A DNA stretch of 64,000 bases from Rutpela maculata (Eukaryota > Arthropoda > Insecta > Coleoptera > Cerambycidae). Each line of letters opens with the position of its first letter. Position 1 is the first letter of the stretch. Position numbers and translations under genes: made by a program. The stretch lies in NCBI GenBank assembly GCA_936432065.2, contig OW386285.2, forward strand, positions 170,078,425 to 170,142,424, in the 5' to 3' direction. This document shows, one piece after another, positions 22,086 to 33,246 of the stretch. The notes beneath the pieces were generated by a model that saw only the letters and a program-made list of their open reading frames with translations, had not been told where the DNA came from and searched no databases.

Positions 22086-23010
22086 GTTGATTGGTATTTC
22101 TATTTTCCTCTTTTTTTCTTTTCGATGCTCATTTTAATTTTCTTCTTGGCTTCCTTGTTAGTGCTTTTGGCTCCCAAATATTCTTCCTGGATTTTTCATG
22201 CTTCCTTCTGGATGGAACACAACTTCTTTAACTAGTTGTGTAAATTTGTCCTTCCCCTGTCAAATATACACGCTCAGTCCCACGATAGATGAATCATAAG
22301 CAGATTCTAGCTCTATTAATCCACGGCCGTGGTACTTCTCTTAACGTATAACATGGGAACTTCTTCTTTTGGGTGATGAATTCTGCCCATTGTTAGAATT
22401 TTCCTCGTCTTCCTGTCCATTTTTACGATGTCACTTGAAGCTAATCGACAATCCCAAAACTGTAGGTAACTACGGGAACAGCAATAGTGTTTATTGCTAT
22501 GATTTGTTCTTAGCGTTTAGCTCAATCTTAAGAGCGTGTCGAATGCGATGGTAGTATTCCCTTGCAATCTTACTCTTTATCTTGTCGTTGTCGATTCCGG
22601 TGCACTCCTCAACATCTAGGTACTTACATGTTTCCCCCAAATCCATGCTTCATATTGTAGACTGATCACTCAGCACGATGTTCTGACTCTTCACATGTTT
22701 ACCTCGCTGGAGGATCACTGTGGCACATTTATCTAAGCCAAATTCCATCTTGATGTCATCACTGAAGGATTTAATCATATCCAGTTCTTGCTTTAGTTGA
22801 AATTTATTCTTAGCAAATAACTTCAGGTCATCCATATCGAAGAGATGGTTTACTCTCTTCTTGCCACTAATTTTAAAGTCAACTTTCTGTTGTTTAGTTT
22901 GATAGGGGGGCGAGTGCCAGACAGTACAGTAAAGGCGAGAGATATCTCCCTGGAATATTCATCTTTTAATTTGCGTGTTCCCTGGTGGCAGAGCCACATC
23001 TCCGTTTTCC
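22085..23010 (-). pseudogene. Non-LTR RT relic of a different clade (R4/Dong-like)
   Basis: Minus strand from right to left: an IFQGDIS-like remnant near 22950, CLALAPLSN, then MDDLKLFAKNKFQLKQELDM (family Y-M-D-D-L-K-L motif), SFSDDIKMEFGLDKCATVIL, KYLDVEECTGIDNDKIKSK, AINTIAVPVVTYSFGIVD and, in a third frame, PRPWIN / RARIC and KHEKSRKNIWEPKALTRKPR. The DDLK and FGLDKCA signatures differ from the YADD-type RTs elsewhere in this window. R4-like placement is from memory of those signatures. Multiple frameshifts. Confidence 0.75.
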
Positions 23011-23970
23011 AACACATCGTGGTTTCCACGAAGTGAATTATTATTATTATTATTTGTTTTGCTGCGGGCGCCAGTCATGCCTCCTTCAACGTTCGACGGT
23101 TTTTTTCTACACTCAGAGGTTCTACTCCTCAGAGACTACCCAAGACCGGAGTCCTGTAATAGACAAAAAAGATATAAATTCTTATTTGCCGTAGATTGCT
23201 TAACTGCTTTCTCCAATGTCTCTGCTTTCGATGTGATGCACTGTATCTGATATCAATCTTATTTCTAATAATTTCTTAATTTTATAATCGCTTTTATAGA
23301 ATATTCTCGATAGTTTCTGTGATATGGATGATGTCCTGAAAACAGATTTGAGAAACCAAATGAAGGTCATAAATTTAGTTGTCGGCCCAACACACAGAAT
23401 CGCCCGAGAGACTAAACTTAAACATTCAATTGAGGAAAAGGACGAGGTTTGTAATAATACCATTTATTGTATAAAAGTTCAAAAGCATATGTGCAAATAT
23501 TGGTAAGTCGTCTATCTAATTATACATAAGATTATCAGATCTGCATACCAAACACGGCAAGGATGGACATATCCCATAGAGAATGTTTAATCACAACTAT
23601 ACATGCAATGGAGAGTAAAGGTTATCAATCGACTGGCACAAAAAGATTCAAACATTTCTTAGGAAAAAATATGTTTTACAATTTTCATTTTAGGCTGCAA
23701 GGTTTAGGGGCTGACAGTAATAATATATTCGCAATGATAATTTCAATTCTTGTGGCTAGCTTTATAAGTAAATGAAATGCTTTACACAACAATATATAAG
23801 TTATCTGAGGCTCTCCAGCATCTTTCAAAATATACTGACGTAGTAATGTAATAAGGCTTTGCTTCGAGCCACCCTTATAAGAATATCCCTGTATTGATTT
23901 AATTGAGCTTTTTCATACTTTCAATAATTTTGATAAAAATCAATATTCGTGTTGAGGTTCGATAACACAG
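23011..23970. other. No assignable gene
   Basis: Short ORFs at 23324-23506 (+, 60 residues, starts MDDVLKTDLRNQMKVINLVV) and 23200-23463 (-) have no family I recognise; either could be part of a decayed element. Confidence 0.35.
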
Positions 23971-24313
23971 GTCTACAAAAAAAGTCTTGTCCTAAGGCTC
24001 TCATCTAATTTTTCTGAAGTATTTTGACTTGCTGAAGCCAATTTTGGACACAAATTTTTTTTTCTGTCATGTCGGTTTCCCTCTAAGTACCATCCCCTTT
24101 TATCCACTGAATTTTTTTTTTGTTCAAAATTACGTTCAAAATACTTCAGAAAAGTTAGACCGGAACTTTAGGACTTGTTTTTTTTTTTTGGGTATAAAAG
24201 GGAAACTGACGCAATAGAATTTTTTTTTTTTTTGTCCAAATTTGGCTTCGACGCGCCAAAATACTTCAGAAAAGTAGAACCTTAGGGCAAGACTTTTTTT
24301 TTTCTTTGTAGAC
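23971..24313. repeat. Foldback MITE-like element with ~90-bp arms
   Basis: The left arm starts GTCTACAAAAAAAGTCTTGT and contains CCTAAGG and TTTCTGAAGTATTTTG; the right arm is its imperfect inverse, ending GTAGAC. Further inverted pieces of the CTGAAGTATTTTG motif recur in the middle (24136-24160). No ORF; rich in T runs. Confidence 0.75.
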
Positions 24314-24942
24314 CTTTTTAATATTGTAAGTTTATGTGAAAAGGGAACGTTTTATACACGTCAGTAACTGACAATCTTAAGTTTAAATGGCAAACAGTGG
24401 ATGAGGTACCCTTTAAACTACAAACTTAAGTTTACGCATGCTTACCGTGAATTAGCAATATTTCAAAAATTGCATTCAGCGCAAACTTCAACTTGGTTCA
24501 ACATAACCTACTATATTCTGTAAAGTAAACGTTGTAAAAAATGGATTTTCGTTATTTTTGGGGATATTTTATTAAGCGGTGAAGAAGGTGTTATCAATAT
24601 AATAGAGGCACCTTGTCGTGCACAAAAATCCAGAGAAAAATCAAAGTAACAGTAATGAAGATGACATCAATTGCCGATCTATAAGACCAACCTATGATTA
24701 CCATTACCACCAACAAAACGGTAATAACACTAATGTTTTTGACATGCACCTTAAAAACGGTATTTTACAAAACACTAAAATCTACAGTTTAAGCTCTGGT
24801 TAAACTTTACTTATAAAACCGACCCTAAGTAAATCAATCTACTGACATCAACTAACTTAATTAACAAAACTGTTTCTACTAAATTGCAGTCATTGAAACA
24901 TAACTATTCTAATAATTTTAACAATTTGGTTATCCGGCATGA
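24314..24942. other. No gene recognised
   Basis: Short ORF 24618-24803 (+) is Asn-rich and low complexity; not assigned. Confidence 0.4.
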
Positions 24943-25075
24943 AATAGAATAGAATAGAATAGAATAGAATACTTTATTTGTCTTTGTGGCTACAGTATTT
25001 GTAGATAAGATATGTCATATTCTTTGCCTAATCGCCATCCGGTGCTTCTATCGAAAGCTCAAGTTGCCGGATGGA
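24943..25075 (-). mobile_element. 5'-truncated non-LTR 3' end with (TATTC)n tail
   Basis: On the minus strand a short unit containing a hairpin (CATCCGG ... CCGGATG) ends ACAAATAAAG and a TATTC repeat (24943-24972). This is typical of the 3' end of an insect non-LTR element or a SINE using its machinery. A comparable (AATAG)n/(TATTC)n end lies at 40003-40024. Confidence 0.65.
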
Positions 25076-25859
25076 AATAACTCTTAATAACGTTAAAAAC
25101 ATGCCTTTGAAAAAAATAGCATTTTTTGTATAAAAAGTTTTGAGGTTGCTTTCTAATCGAACATTTGTTTTTGGTTGTCAGTTTTTAGCGCAGTTTCGAA
25201 AAATACAAATTTTGTTAAATTTCAGTACACTTTCAATGTCTTGCTATCAAGCCACATGTTGTTGGGCGACATGAAAGACATTTGCGAAGTCAAATTTTAG
25301 CGTAGGTTCTAAAAAATTTATTTTGTTTGGCGACAATGTTTTGCGAGTCGGAAAACTTTTTCTAAGCCTATTTTTAAAGTGGTTTGTGACAATTCTAAGT
25401 TCGGATTTGGATTCATACGTAAGGATACATTGGTCTGATCCGCCAGACAGACCACTTCTTTTTTTGTGGGGCTGTGTAAATAACAAGAAAGTTACAGGGG
25501 TTAATCAAAATTGCACCTTGAAAAATTTAAAAATAGAAAATATCAGAAAATTTGAAAACTAATGATTTTACAAAAAAAACGTATTCTTACAAAATTATAT
25601 ACCATTTGATACCCTATCGCGTATGCTTTGTTTCAATTTTGCAGCTATTGAAAAATAATTTTGTACTTCAGCGCCTTCTATGTACAACCATTTGAAAAAT
25701 TGCGAATCACTTAAATTAAAGCTACCTATTGTATCTAGTGATCACCTTTTAGCGAATTTTAATTTCCTTGCTGATTACCATGCAAATATTGGACTGGGGA
25801 TTTTTTTACTTTATTTCGAAAATCACAGGTTTTAATGGAAAAACGTGTACTTCATAAAG
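25076..25859. other. Repeat-like sequence, no ORF
   Basis: No gene. Probably the continuation of the family H repeat at 25860-25990, but no second copy of this part is visible here. Confidence 0.35.
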
Positions 25860-25990
25860 TACTTAGAATTAAAGAAACTTTAATAATGTTATATTTCCAA
25901 AGTTCCTGTCATCGAAAAATTTCTTTCCAACATCGCGACGTCACAGATGCCAACATTTGAAAGACAAAATAAAGTCACCAAAACTGGCTC
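25860..25990 (-). repeat. Dispersed repeat family H, copy 1
   Basis: Minus strand shares TTGTCTTTCAAATGTTG, GTGACGTCGCGA and CGATGACAGGAACTTTGGAA with 48075-48215 on the plus strand. The other copy lies about 450 bases upstream of a mariner-like transposase start, so H may be that element's 5' region. Confidence 0.7.
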
Positions 25991-27620
25991 TTAATAAGAA
26001 TTAATATAAGAAATTATATTTTTTCTGCCTTACTTATGATCTTGCAAAAAGTTTACTTTATGATTTTTCATTTTCATCATAGACTTATAGACTTATTGAA
26101 TGGCACGATAATGATAACAACCATAATAACTATAACTTATTGGCCATTTGCTTTAAATGGCATGCTTTAACTAAACAAATTATTCATAATAATATATAAT
26201 GATAATATCAACTATTCGATTTTTCGGCCAAATAGTGGTCATCTATTCGGTATTTGTCCGAAAAGTAAAAAGCATGCCAATTATGTCGAATACTGAATAA
26301 TTGCCTAATATTTGCCGCATCTTTGACATTGTTCACCTGCTCGCAAAAAAAAAACAAAAACAAATCCGTGTAAATACCACAATAAGAAAAAGGAATGGAA
26401 AGAATAAGTTGTGTGATAAATTTCCAACACTTTTTTAGTTGCCTTACTACAAACACATTTTATAATATTGCATGTAATAAATTTTTGCTTTTTAATATTA
26501 AAATATCAAGTTCCAATAGAAAGTGTGCGTAAAAGAATGTTTAGATAATAAACACCCCGACGTGTTTATATTCACTGTAGATATGTGATATCCCTGAGAG
26601 TCAAAAAGTTGTAACTTGTAGGCAATAAATCCTGTAATAAGGTACTAACGTCGACCTTTCATGCAGAAGAAAATAATCTCTCCTCCACAATTATTTGCAA
26701 CACTCAATCGAATTAAATCTAAATTAAACTCTTACTAATTAATAATGCACTATTAGTGTATCGCACCAAAACTGAATTTCTCCAGGGCTTCTATGGACAC
26801 ACACATTTTAATGTATGATCAACAATTTACGAAATAATTCACAAAAACTACTTTTTACATAGTTTGACGTGCTGTAACTCATAACAGTTAGTTTTACAAA
26901 AATTAGCCTGTTAAGAAATTTATAGTGAAATATTCCGTACCTAGGTACGTTATTTTTAAAAGAATTTCCTAAATTTATATCTGGCTTCCACCAGAAGGAG
27001 TAGAAATATATATATTTTGACTCAAGTATATATCACCATTTGTGATTCACATCTCAGTTATCAATCAGGAACAGTTTTCATCACATCAACAAATCGCGAT
27101 GGATATGAGCTCCGACATAGAGTGCAGTGGATACTGCTTCCGACAATATATGGTGGATTACATTCTGCAGATATATAGCTTCCGAAATATACATTATTTT
27201 AGGGTCTGCAGTGGATATGGCTTCCAGCAGTGTTGCCATGCATTCAGCCTATAGACTTTAAATTCTGCTTTATTTCCATGGCTTTATACTTACATAATAT
27301 GCAAGTGTTCATGGATAGATAAATAAATAGGTATGAAAGACCAAAAAATTTTGAACTGATGGGTGTTCATGTTCTGGATTTAGCTCCTACTTTATTTGAA
27401 ATTAAGATATTCCAAATGTTATTAAAATTATTTATATACAGCGTATTTTCTAAGAATTGGCAAGAGTAAACTGCTTTTATTTTCCAAATTACAAAAATTT
27501 TGTGTTATTAAAATCTATTGAGAATAAATATTTAACACCGATTTACAATTTTCAAAATAATCGACCCACAATAGATTTTTTATCGAAAATTAATAAATAA
27601 ATACACTTTCAATTTACCAA
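25991..27620. other. Non-coding stretch with GGCTTCC/GGATAT motifs
   Basis: No gene. At 27105-27240 the motif TGGATA(C/T)(T/G)GCTTCC recurs three times; related motifs (GGAAGCAGTATCCACTG) appear at 34494-34511. Confidence 0.4.
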
Positions 27621-27642
27621 TTCTTAATTAAATAAAAATTAG

Positions 27643-27705
27643 TGGCTGAAAGATTTTGGTCGCTGGCCCTTTGGAATATTTTATCCAATAAATATTATTT
27701 TCTCT
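27643..27705 (+). mobile_element. Non-LTR 3' tail fragment
   Basis: GTGGCTGAAAGATTTTGGTC, GCTGGCCCTTTGG and ATCCAATAAATATTATT match in order the 3' end of the element at 59.3-63.8 kb (CTGGCTGAAGGACTTAGGTC, GATGGCCATTTGG, ACCAATAAA). A very short 5'-truncated copy of a related element. Confidence 0.65.
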
Positions 27706-28003
27706 CTAAAAATTAGTATAAAACAAAGACTTTTAAATATTATACTCGTTCACGTTCATATTGAATGAGCTTTATGCTTAAACAATATATTAATGGAGTG
27801 AGTAATGGGTTATCTGATCTGACTTTCACGGATAAAGGACCTCGCACACAATACATGGGTTTTGCGGCTCCGGTCAAATTTCGTGAAACTCTGGAAAATG
27901 GTAGTTCTCAGTGAGTAGAAAAAAAGTCTAAATGGGCGCGAAGCTCCAAACCCTATTGGTTCCGAGATAAGACCAGCTGAAGCTCTAGAAACTACAAGTG
28001 AGC

Positions 28004-28325
28004 TAATCCACCTAATCCTAGGAACAGAGAGTTTAGTCGCTTATTTTTCTTGAAATTATTGAATTTCATACCACAAGCGGCATAACCCACCTAACCACCA
28101 ATACCCTAACCCACCTAATCTCTAGAAACCACCCCTTCTAAACCACAAGAAGGCTAACCCACCTGACCCTGGGAACAGCGAGTTTAATCGCTTATTTTTC
28201 TTCAAAGAATTACATTCCACACCACAAGCGGGCTAATCCACCAAACCACCAACCCTCTAACCCACCTAACCCCCTAGAAACCACCCATACCAAACCACCA
28301 GTAGGCTAATCCACATGACTCTCGA
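28004..28325. repeat. ~151-bp tandem repeat (two and a half units)
   Basis: GGAACAG(A/C)GAGTTTA(G/A)TCGC at 28021 and 28172, each followed by CTTATTTTTCTT and by CACAAGCGG and several CTAACCCACC motifs; a third partial unit follows. Internal to the 27834-29215 TIR element. Confidence 0.75.
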
Positions 28326-28956
28326 AATAGTAGTACATAAGTCTGCATGGGCGCCAAGCTCAAAAATATACTGGTTTTGAGCTAGAGCTGCTTGAATGCT
28401 GCGACCAGCAAATGTTCTGTTCGCTAAAAATCGCGAGTATTCAAATACCGTTTTCATGGTTCAAAATCCGCCTATACTTGTACCAAGAATTTTGGAAGAC
28501 GCTGATCACGAATCTGAGGTCAGATTATCGATATGGTGACCCATAATTGGTCATTTGTTTCCTAAAATGAATCAAGGATTTCCCAAAATGGATCAATTTT
28601 CCGAAGCTCGTATCAGAGGGTTTTCAAATTATAGTGATCATAAAATCTGGAGTCAGATCCCATCCTCCGGACACCCTGGCAGTGGAGTAGTTCGATTGCT
28701 CTTGCTATTTACAATCATTTGTTATCAAAAAACCAACCTACTCCCAACCCCACCCACTATTGTGTCATAATACTTTGGAATATTATAAAAATATTTTACG
28801 GACGTTCGCATAATAACAGAAATGTCTACATAACCTACACTTCGTGTGTTCAAGTGTCTGCATATGCTACGTTTCATATAATAGTATATTTATGCCCGAG
28901 GGCAATAAAGAGAAAGGCCGTCTCTCTTTATTCCCGAGGGTTGTATGTTGTATACT

Positions 28957-29045
28957 ATTTTTTTTCACAGTAGCCTTTAAAATAGCAACTTTCTATACCC
29001 GCCCCGGGCATAAAGTTGCTACTTTAAAGGCTTCTGTGAAAAAAA
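28957..29045. repeat. Imperfect hairpin inside the 27834-29215 element
   Basis: TTTTTTTTCACAGTAGCCTT and AGTAGCAACTTTAT-like sequence on the left pair with AAAGGCTTCTGTGAAAAAAA on the right; a second small hairpin (CTCTTTATT around 28905-28930) precedes it. Confidence 0.7.
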
Positions 29046-30212
29046 TATACAAATCGATTGGTCTGAATTCAGCTGGTCTTATCTCGGAACCAATGGGGTT
29101 TGGAGCTTCGCGCCCATTTAGACTTTTTTTCTACTCACTGAGAACTACTATTTCCCAGAGTTTCACGAAATTTGACCGGAGCCGCAAAACCCATGTATTG
29201 TGTGCGGGGTCCTTTGGTCGTCCTCAAGAAACCACCAAGTTATGATTTAGACAACCAATGAGAAAAAGAAGTTAAAGGTTTTATCTGTATTTTGGCGTAA
29301 ATTTCATCCTTCGAATCGATGGGTAAAAAGTATTCCTTAGAAATTACCACCCCTTTCGGTTGGCCCGCACCACCCACTAAGATATCGCGCAGCCGACTAT
29401 TTTTACTTTGTTACGTTGCTTAAGAACAATTAGGTAAACATAAATTTATTCTTTAATTACATTAGTATTCAGTGCAGTCTCAGAGAGGGGCGGAATCAAC
29501 CTCTTATACAAATTCCACCGAAATGAAATTTTTTTAAAATCAATGGGGCAACACTTTTGTACAGCCGCCGTTCGGTCCATAAAGAACCACTACTTCCACA
29601 TCCAGATTTCCTAGCCAAGTCTCTTACAGCGAAAAAAATATTGATGATACATTTGCACTCCATAATGTAGAACTTTAATAATATAATATTTGAAATCGTC
29701 TACCTCAAAAACCCTAAAAAAATACGCCTTTGGTTCTTGTACACACACTAAATCATAATTTTGTTTTTTTAAGGTGGGAGTAGTAATGCAGGTGATAGTG
29801 GGGGCGGCTGATACCAAACTTTGGCATTTTATACATACATACACTAAATCCAATTTTATGGACTATTACTTGCTCGTTTTACCTATTTACCCCCATTTAT
29901 CTCCCACCCTTCAATGGAATAAGATCAAAATATAGGGTAGTTCCTGATCTCGTTATAATTCATAGGTGTACCAAACAAGTTAAATCATAAATCATAAACC
30001 GTTTCAAAGAAATCATACGCACAACAGACAGGCAGACTGACAGAAGGCACATTTTTTTTTTTGCTCAAACTTAAAATCTCGACGATTCATGACATTCTAA
30101 TAATCCAGTCAGTAGGGCCAAAAAATGACCATTGCCTTACAAAAGGTGGAGTAGTAATTATTTTGATATAATATGTTGTTTAAGTCGAGGCCCTGATGAA
30201 AAATAAAATACA

Positions 30213-30498
30213 AGTTTTCTTTCATATTTACGTCCTGCCGGAGTTTAGCTGCAGGCTATTCTACCACTCACCCAGGACACGTACATATAGACAACATCAC
30301 AACATCCATTCCCTGCGACATTGCCATCTGCCGCAGCTGAGACTCGAACTCAGGTGAGGAGAGGGACTAACCCTGTTGTTTCTCACACCACCGCAGTCTA
30401 GTCCACTGCTACCATCTCGGCAATTCATCCATACCCCCAGGATTCGAACTCGGGCCCCGTGGTCGCACGCCTAACACCGTAAGCAATGCACCACTGAG
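30213..30498 (-). mobile_element. Candidate SINE with two tRNA-like heads
   Basis: Minus strand: the first head has an A-box-like CAGTGGTGCATTGCTTACGG and the B-box GAGTTCGAATCCT; the second, about 95 bases downstream, has TGGTAGCAGTGGACTAGAC and the B-box GAGTTCGAGTCTC. Both are in the correct order and spacing for RNA polymerase III promoters. A tRNA-unrelated 3' part follows, to about 30213, ending in an A-rich stretch on the minus strand. Dimeric tRNA-derived SINEs are known in several lineages; transcription here is inference. Confidence 0.6.
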
Positions 30499-31049
30499 TC
30501 GGTGGAGTAGTAGTATTCGACCTTGGGGGGGGGGGGTAGGCGTGAGCCGCCATCTTGATTGAAAGGCGCAAAAAATTGGTTTTTCCAAAATAATTCGGCA
30601 ACGCTCTCATTCTCACTCACTCAATTCACTCCTTCTAAAAGAAGAAGAACGTTCTTCCACATCACAATTAGATTATATAGGGAAACTATTTCATATTTAA
30701 ATGATTTTTCTTGTTATATATACATTTTCTTATGGCCAAGGCGGGGTAAATTTCAAGTTTCATTCTGTTTTTTGTAGTAGATGTCTCCTAGAGAAGATAT
30801 AGACTGACCTTCGTGTTTCTTTGTTTCTTTTGTAATGGTCGAAAAGGACGTCGCAAGCTTAGAGAGCAATGTTTTCAATTTGCTGGTAATTACTTACATT
30901 TTTAAGTATTTTAAGTTTTTAAACAATTATGTAAGGATTAAATATGTATAAGGATTTTGTGTGGAATTTAAAATTTTGTAGCCAATAGTCGGGACAAAAT
31001 TTTATAATTTGAAATTTTTTGATATCAATAAGATTGATTGATTGATTTA

Positions 31050-31660
31050 CCATCGTGCGGTAGGCATTTCTGCCACTTTCAAGGATTATACAGCTGGGCC
31101 TGCTACGTCCACACTGGGTTGGACTAGGGCCATGCTTGTTGCCAGCAGCGAGTGCCACATGGTAAAGGAATGTGGGATGGGAGGTGTAGGTATTTGTGAG
31201 ATGCGTTACCGCATTGTATCGTGAGGGAGTGTTTAAGCTCCCTTTTTTGTGTTTTTGGTTCGTCTTCTTTTTCTGAGTCTTCTGATTCCTTGGTTTCCGA
31301 TGCTGGGTTAGATTTGGCTCATGCTTGTTGTCAGCAGCGAGAGCCACATGACGCATGGTACAGGAGTGTGGGGTGGGCAGTGTAGTTGTTTTTGAAATGC
31401 GTTGCCGCATTGTGTTCGTTGTATTTAAAGTTTATGCTCCTCTTTTTTGTGTTTTTGCTTTTACAGATTTTCTTCTTCTTCTGAGTATTCTGATTCTTTC
31501 GTTTTTGCTTCTGGTAGAGTATATGTCTGTAGGTATATGTGAAATGAGTGGCCGCATTGTGTCATGATGTGGAATGTTTGTGCTCCTTTTTTTGTATTTC
31601 TGCTTCTACAAATCTTCTTCTAAGTCTTCTGGTTCCTCGGTTTCTGGTTCTGGTAGAGTA
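31050..31660. repeat. ~200-bp imperfect tandem repeat with T/C-rich core
   Basis: CATGCTTGTT(G)CCAGCAGCGAG, CCGCATTGT and CTCCTTTTTTTGTGTTT-type blocks recur near 31130, 31325 and 31545. On the minus strand, units read Glu/Asp/Lys-rich stretches (for example PEPETEEPEDLEEDL at 31606-31660). Confidence 0.6.
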
Positions 31661-31818
31661 CATATCACTGCGATTTCTTTGGAATTCATTTTATCTTTCT
31701 CCTTGCTTTTCTTTCCCAGTATGTTTGGTAGCTTGTTCATGATCTTCTCGGTTGTTGTTTTCCACCTGTAACCTGGTCTCCCTGTTTTTAGTGTAGAATT
31801 TAATGTAGAATTTTTCAC
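31606..31818 (-). pseudogene. Coding-like fragment of unknown TE protein
   Basis: A 70-residue minus-strand frame: NSTLKTGRPGYRWKTTTEKI, a Lys-rich middle and an acidic end PEPETEEPEDLEEDL. The basic-then-acidic layout looks like a linker between domains. It lies inside the 30132-33151 element; family not recognised. Confidence 0.3.
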
Positions 31819-32988
31819 TTAGCAACGAGCATAATTTTGACCTGAAAAACATCACTTGATAATTTACCTAAGAAAATATGAAATTAGATTTTCAACACTA
31901 TATTATAACACTCACAGCGCAAAGAACATGCAATATCATAAAACACACTCCTGTTAAACCAGACACCAACAAAAGTCAAAGATCAACAATCCCTATCTCT
32001 TTCCTTCCATTCTCTCTACTCTTTTTGACTTGTTCTATTGCATTACACCAAAAGGGTGTACCTAGGTCTGGATTATGTCACCACTCACAAAATTGTCAAT
32101 CGCACGTCCCGAGGTATGTATTACCCTTCAAACACCCATCACCCACCTGACAGCTTAAAATTGTTATCACTGTTGTTTCCCTGCTTCCTGTACACAGTCT
32201 CAATTGGCGTGTTGTCGCCTTCTTGTTTGGTTGTTGAGGTGAAAAGTTATGATTTCGCCCTCCTCCTGGTATATTATTTTTGTCCTCCTCTTCAAGTTTG
32301 CTGTTGCTGCTATCGTCTCCTGCCCACCCCCAGAAACCGTTTTTTCTCAGGTCTCCGATGAACGCCTCTGTCTTTTCCTTGTTGATGCTGTGTTGATTTT
32401 AACAGGGTTCCGGTTCGTTGATGGATGCTAGCATGAACGGGGTGGAATAATCTATGTTGTTTTGTATATAGTCCGGTACTTGTTTTCGTTCATTTTTTGC
32501 TTTCTCTTCTTCCTCCAATTTATCTCCACTGTTGCTATGGTATGTTTCTTCTCGTGTATGTGTTATCATTTCTTCTGTATATGAAAACGGGTATACTTAG
32601 CTTATATCTCCGTTATGTACTGTCTGGTCTTTTAAGCTTGTTTATTTATGCATAACACTGCACTGGTCGGTTCTGCCACTAAATAACTCTGTATTAGTTA
32701 TTTTCAAATATTAATTCTATTTCACCTTTGTTCTTTTGTTATCACATATCAATTAACGCGGAATGTTTTGGGCTATAAATTCACCTAAGTTTTACCAAGA
32801 ATAATTGTCATTAAATTTAATAATTTGTTTCCTATTTTCAAGGTATGATGTACGCAACTGTAATACTATCCCAGCAATTTCTTAAATTCATCTTTCTGAC
32901 GCTGTATCTCTTTAAACATTAGACTTACAATAAAAATGTAGGAAATTTTGTCGTCTTCAACTTGGTCTCGAACATTTTTTTTTAGGAT
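31819..32988. other. Interior of the 3-kb TIR element, no gene recognised
   Basis: Short ORFs on both strands, none with a recognisable domain. Confidence 0.4.
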
Positions 32989-33246
32989 CGAGCGTTGCCG
33001 AATTACTTTGAAAACCAATTTTTTGCAACTTTCAATCAAGATGGCGGCTCGCGCCTCCCTCCCCCTAGGTCGAAACCTTGTATTTTTCATCAGGGCCTTG
33101 ACTTAAATAACATTTATCAAAACCATTACTACTCCACCGTTTGCAGGGCAAAATCCCCCGCCGATTGAACTATACCCATTTGAATAAAAAGAAATTCAAA
33201 ATTTTTTTACCGTAGCTGTACTCCATTACGTGGATCTGGAAGTAAA

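Larger units (their letters stand above)
27834..29215. mobile_element. TIR element with ~150-bp arms, non-coding interior
   Basis: The left arm 27834-27983 (AAAGGACCTCGCACACAATA to ATAAGACCAGCTGAA) is mirrored by the right arm about 29069-29215 (TTCAGCTGGTCTTATCTCGG to GTCCTTT) with few differences. The interior holds a minisatellite and a hairpin but no ORF. No duplication of flanking bases seen. Confidence 0.8.
30132..33151. mobile_element. 3.0-kb TIR element with repetitive core
   Basis: The left arm (TTGCCTTACAAAAGGTGGAG from 30132, continuing to 30611 around a SINE-like insert) is mirrored by the right arm (32989-33151). Shared landmarks: GGTGGAGTAGTAAT, GGCCCTGATGAAAAATA, GAGCCGCCATCTTGATTGAA, AATTCGGCAACGCTC. 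The interior holds a ~200-bp tandem repeat and a short coding-like stretch on the minus strand. Superfamily unknown. Confidence 0.65.
29581..33246 (-). repeat. Dispersed repeat family K, copy 3, split by a 3-kb TIR element
   Basis: The left part (29581-~30131) matches copy K2: CACTACTTCCACATCCAGA, the poly-C/poly-G-like middle, an ACAG-like run and AAAATCTCGACG. The family resumes at about 33170-33246 with TTTGAATAAAAAG..., AAATTTTTTTACCGTA and GTGGATCTGGAAGTAAAA. The inserted block is 30132-33151. Confidence 0.65.

Noticed and set aside
28844..29245. 133-residue plus-strand ORF
   Set aside because: It runs through a hairpin and the right TIR arm of the 27834-29215 element; no domain is visible.
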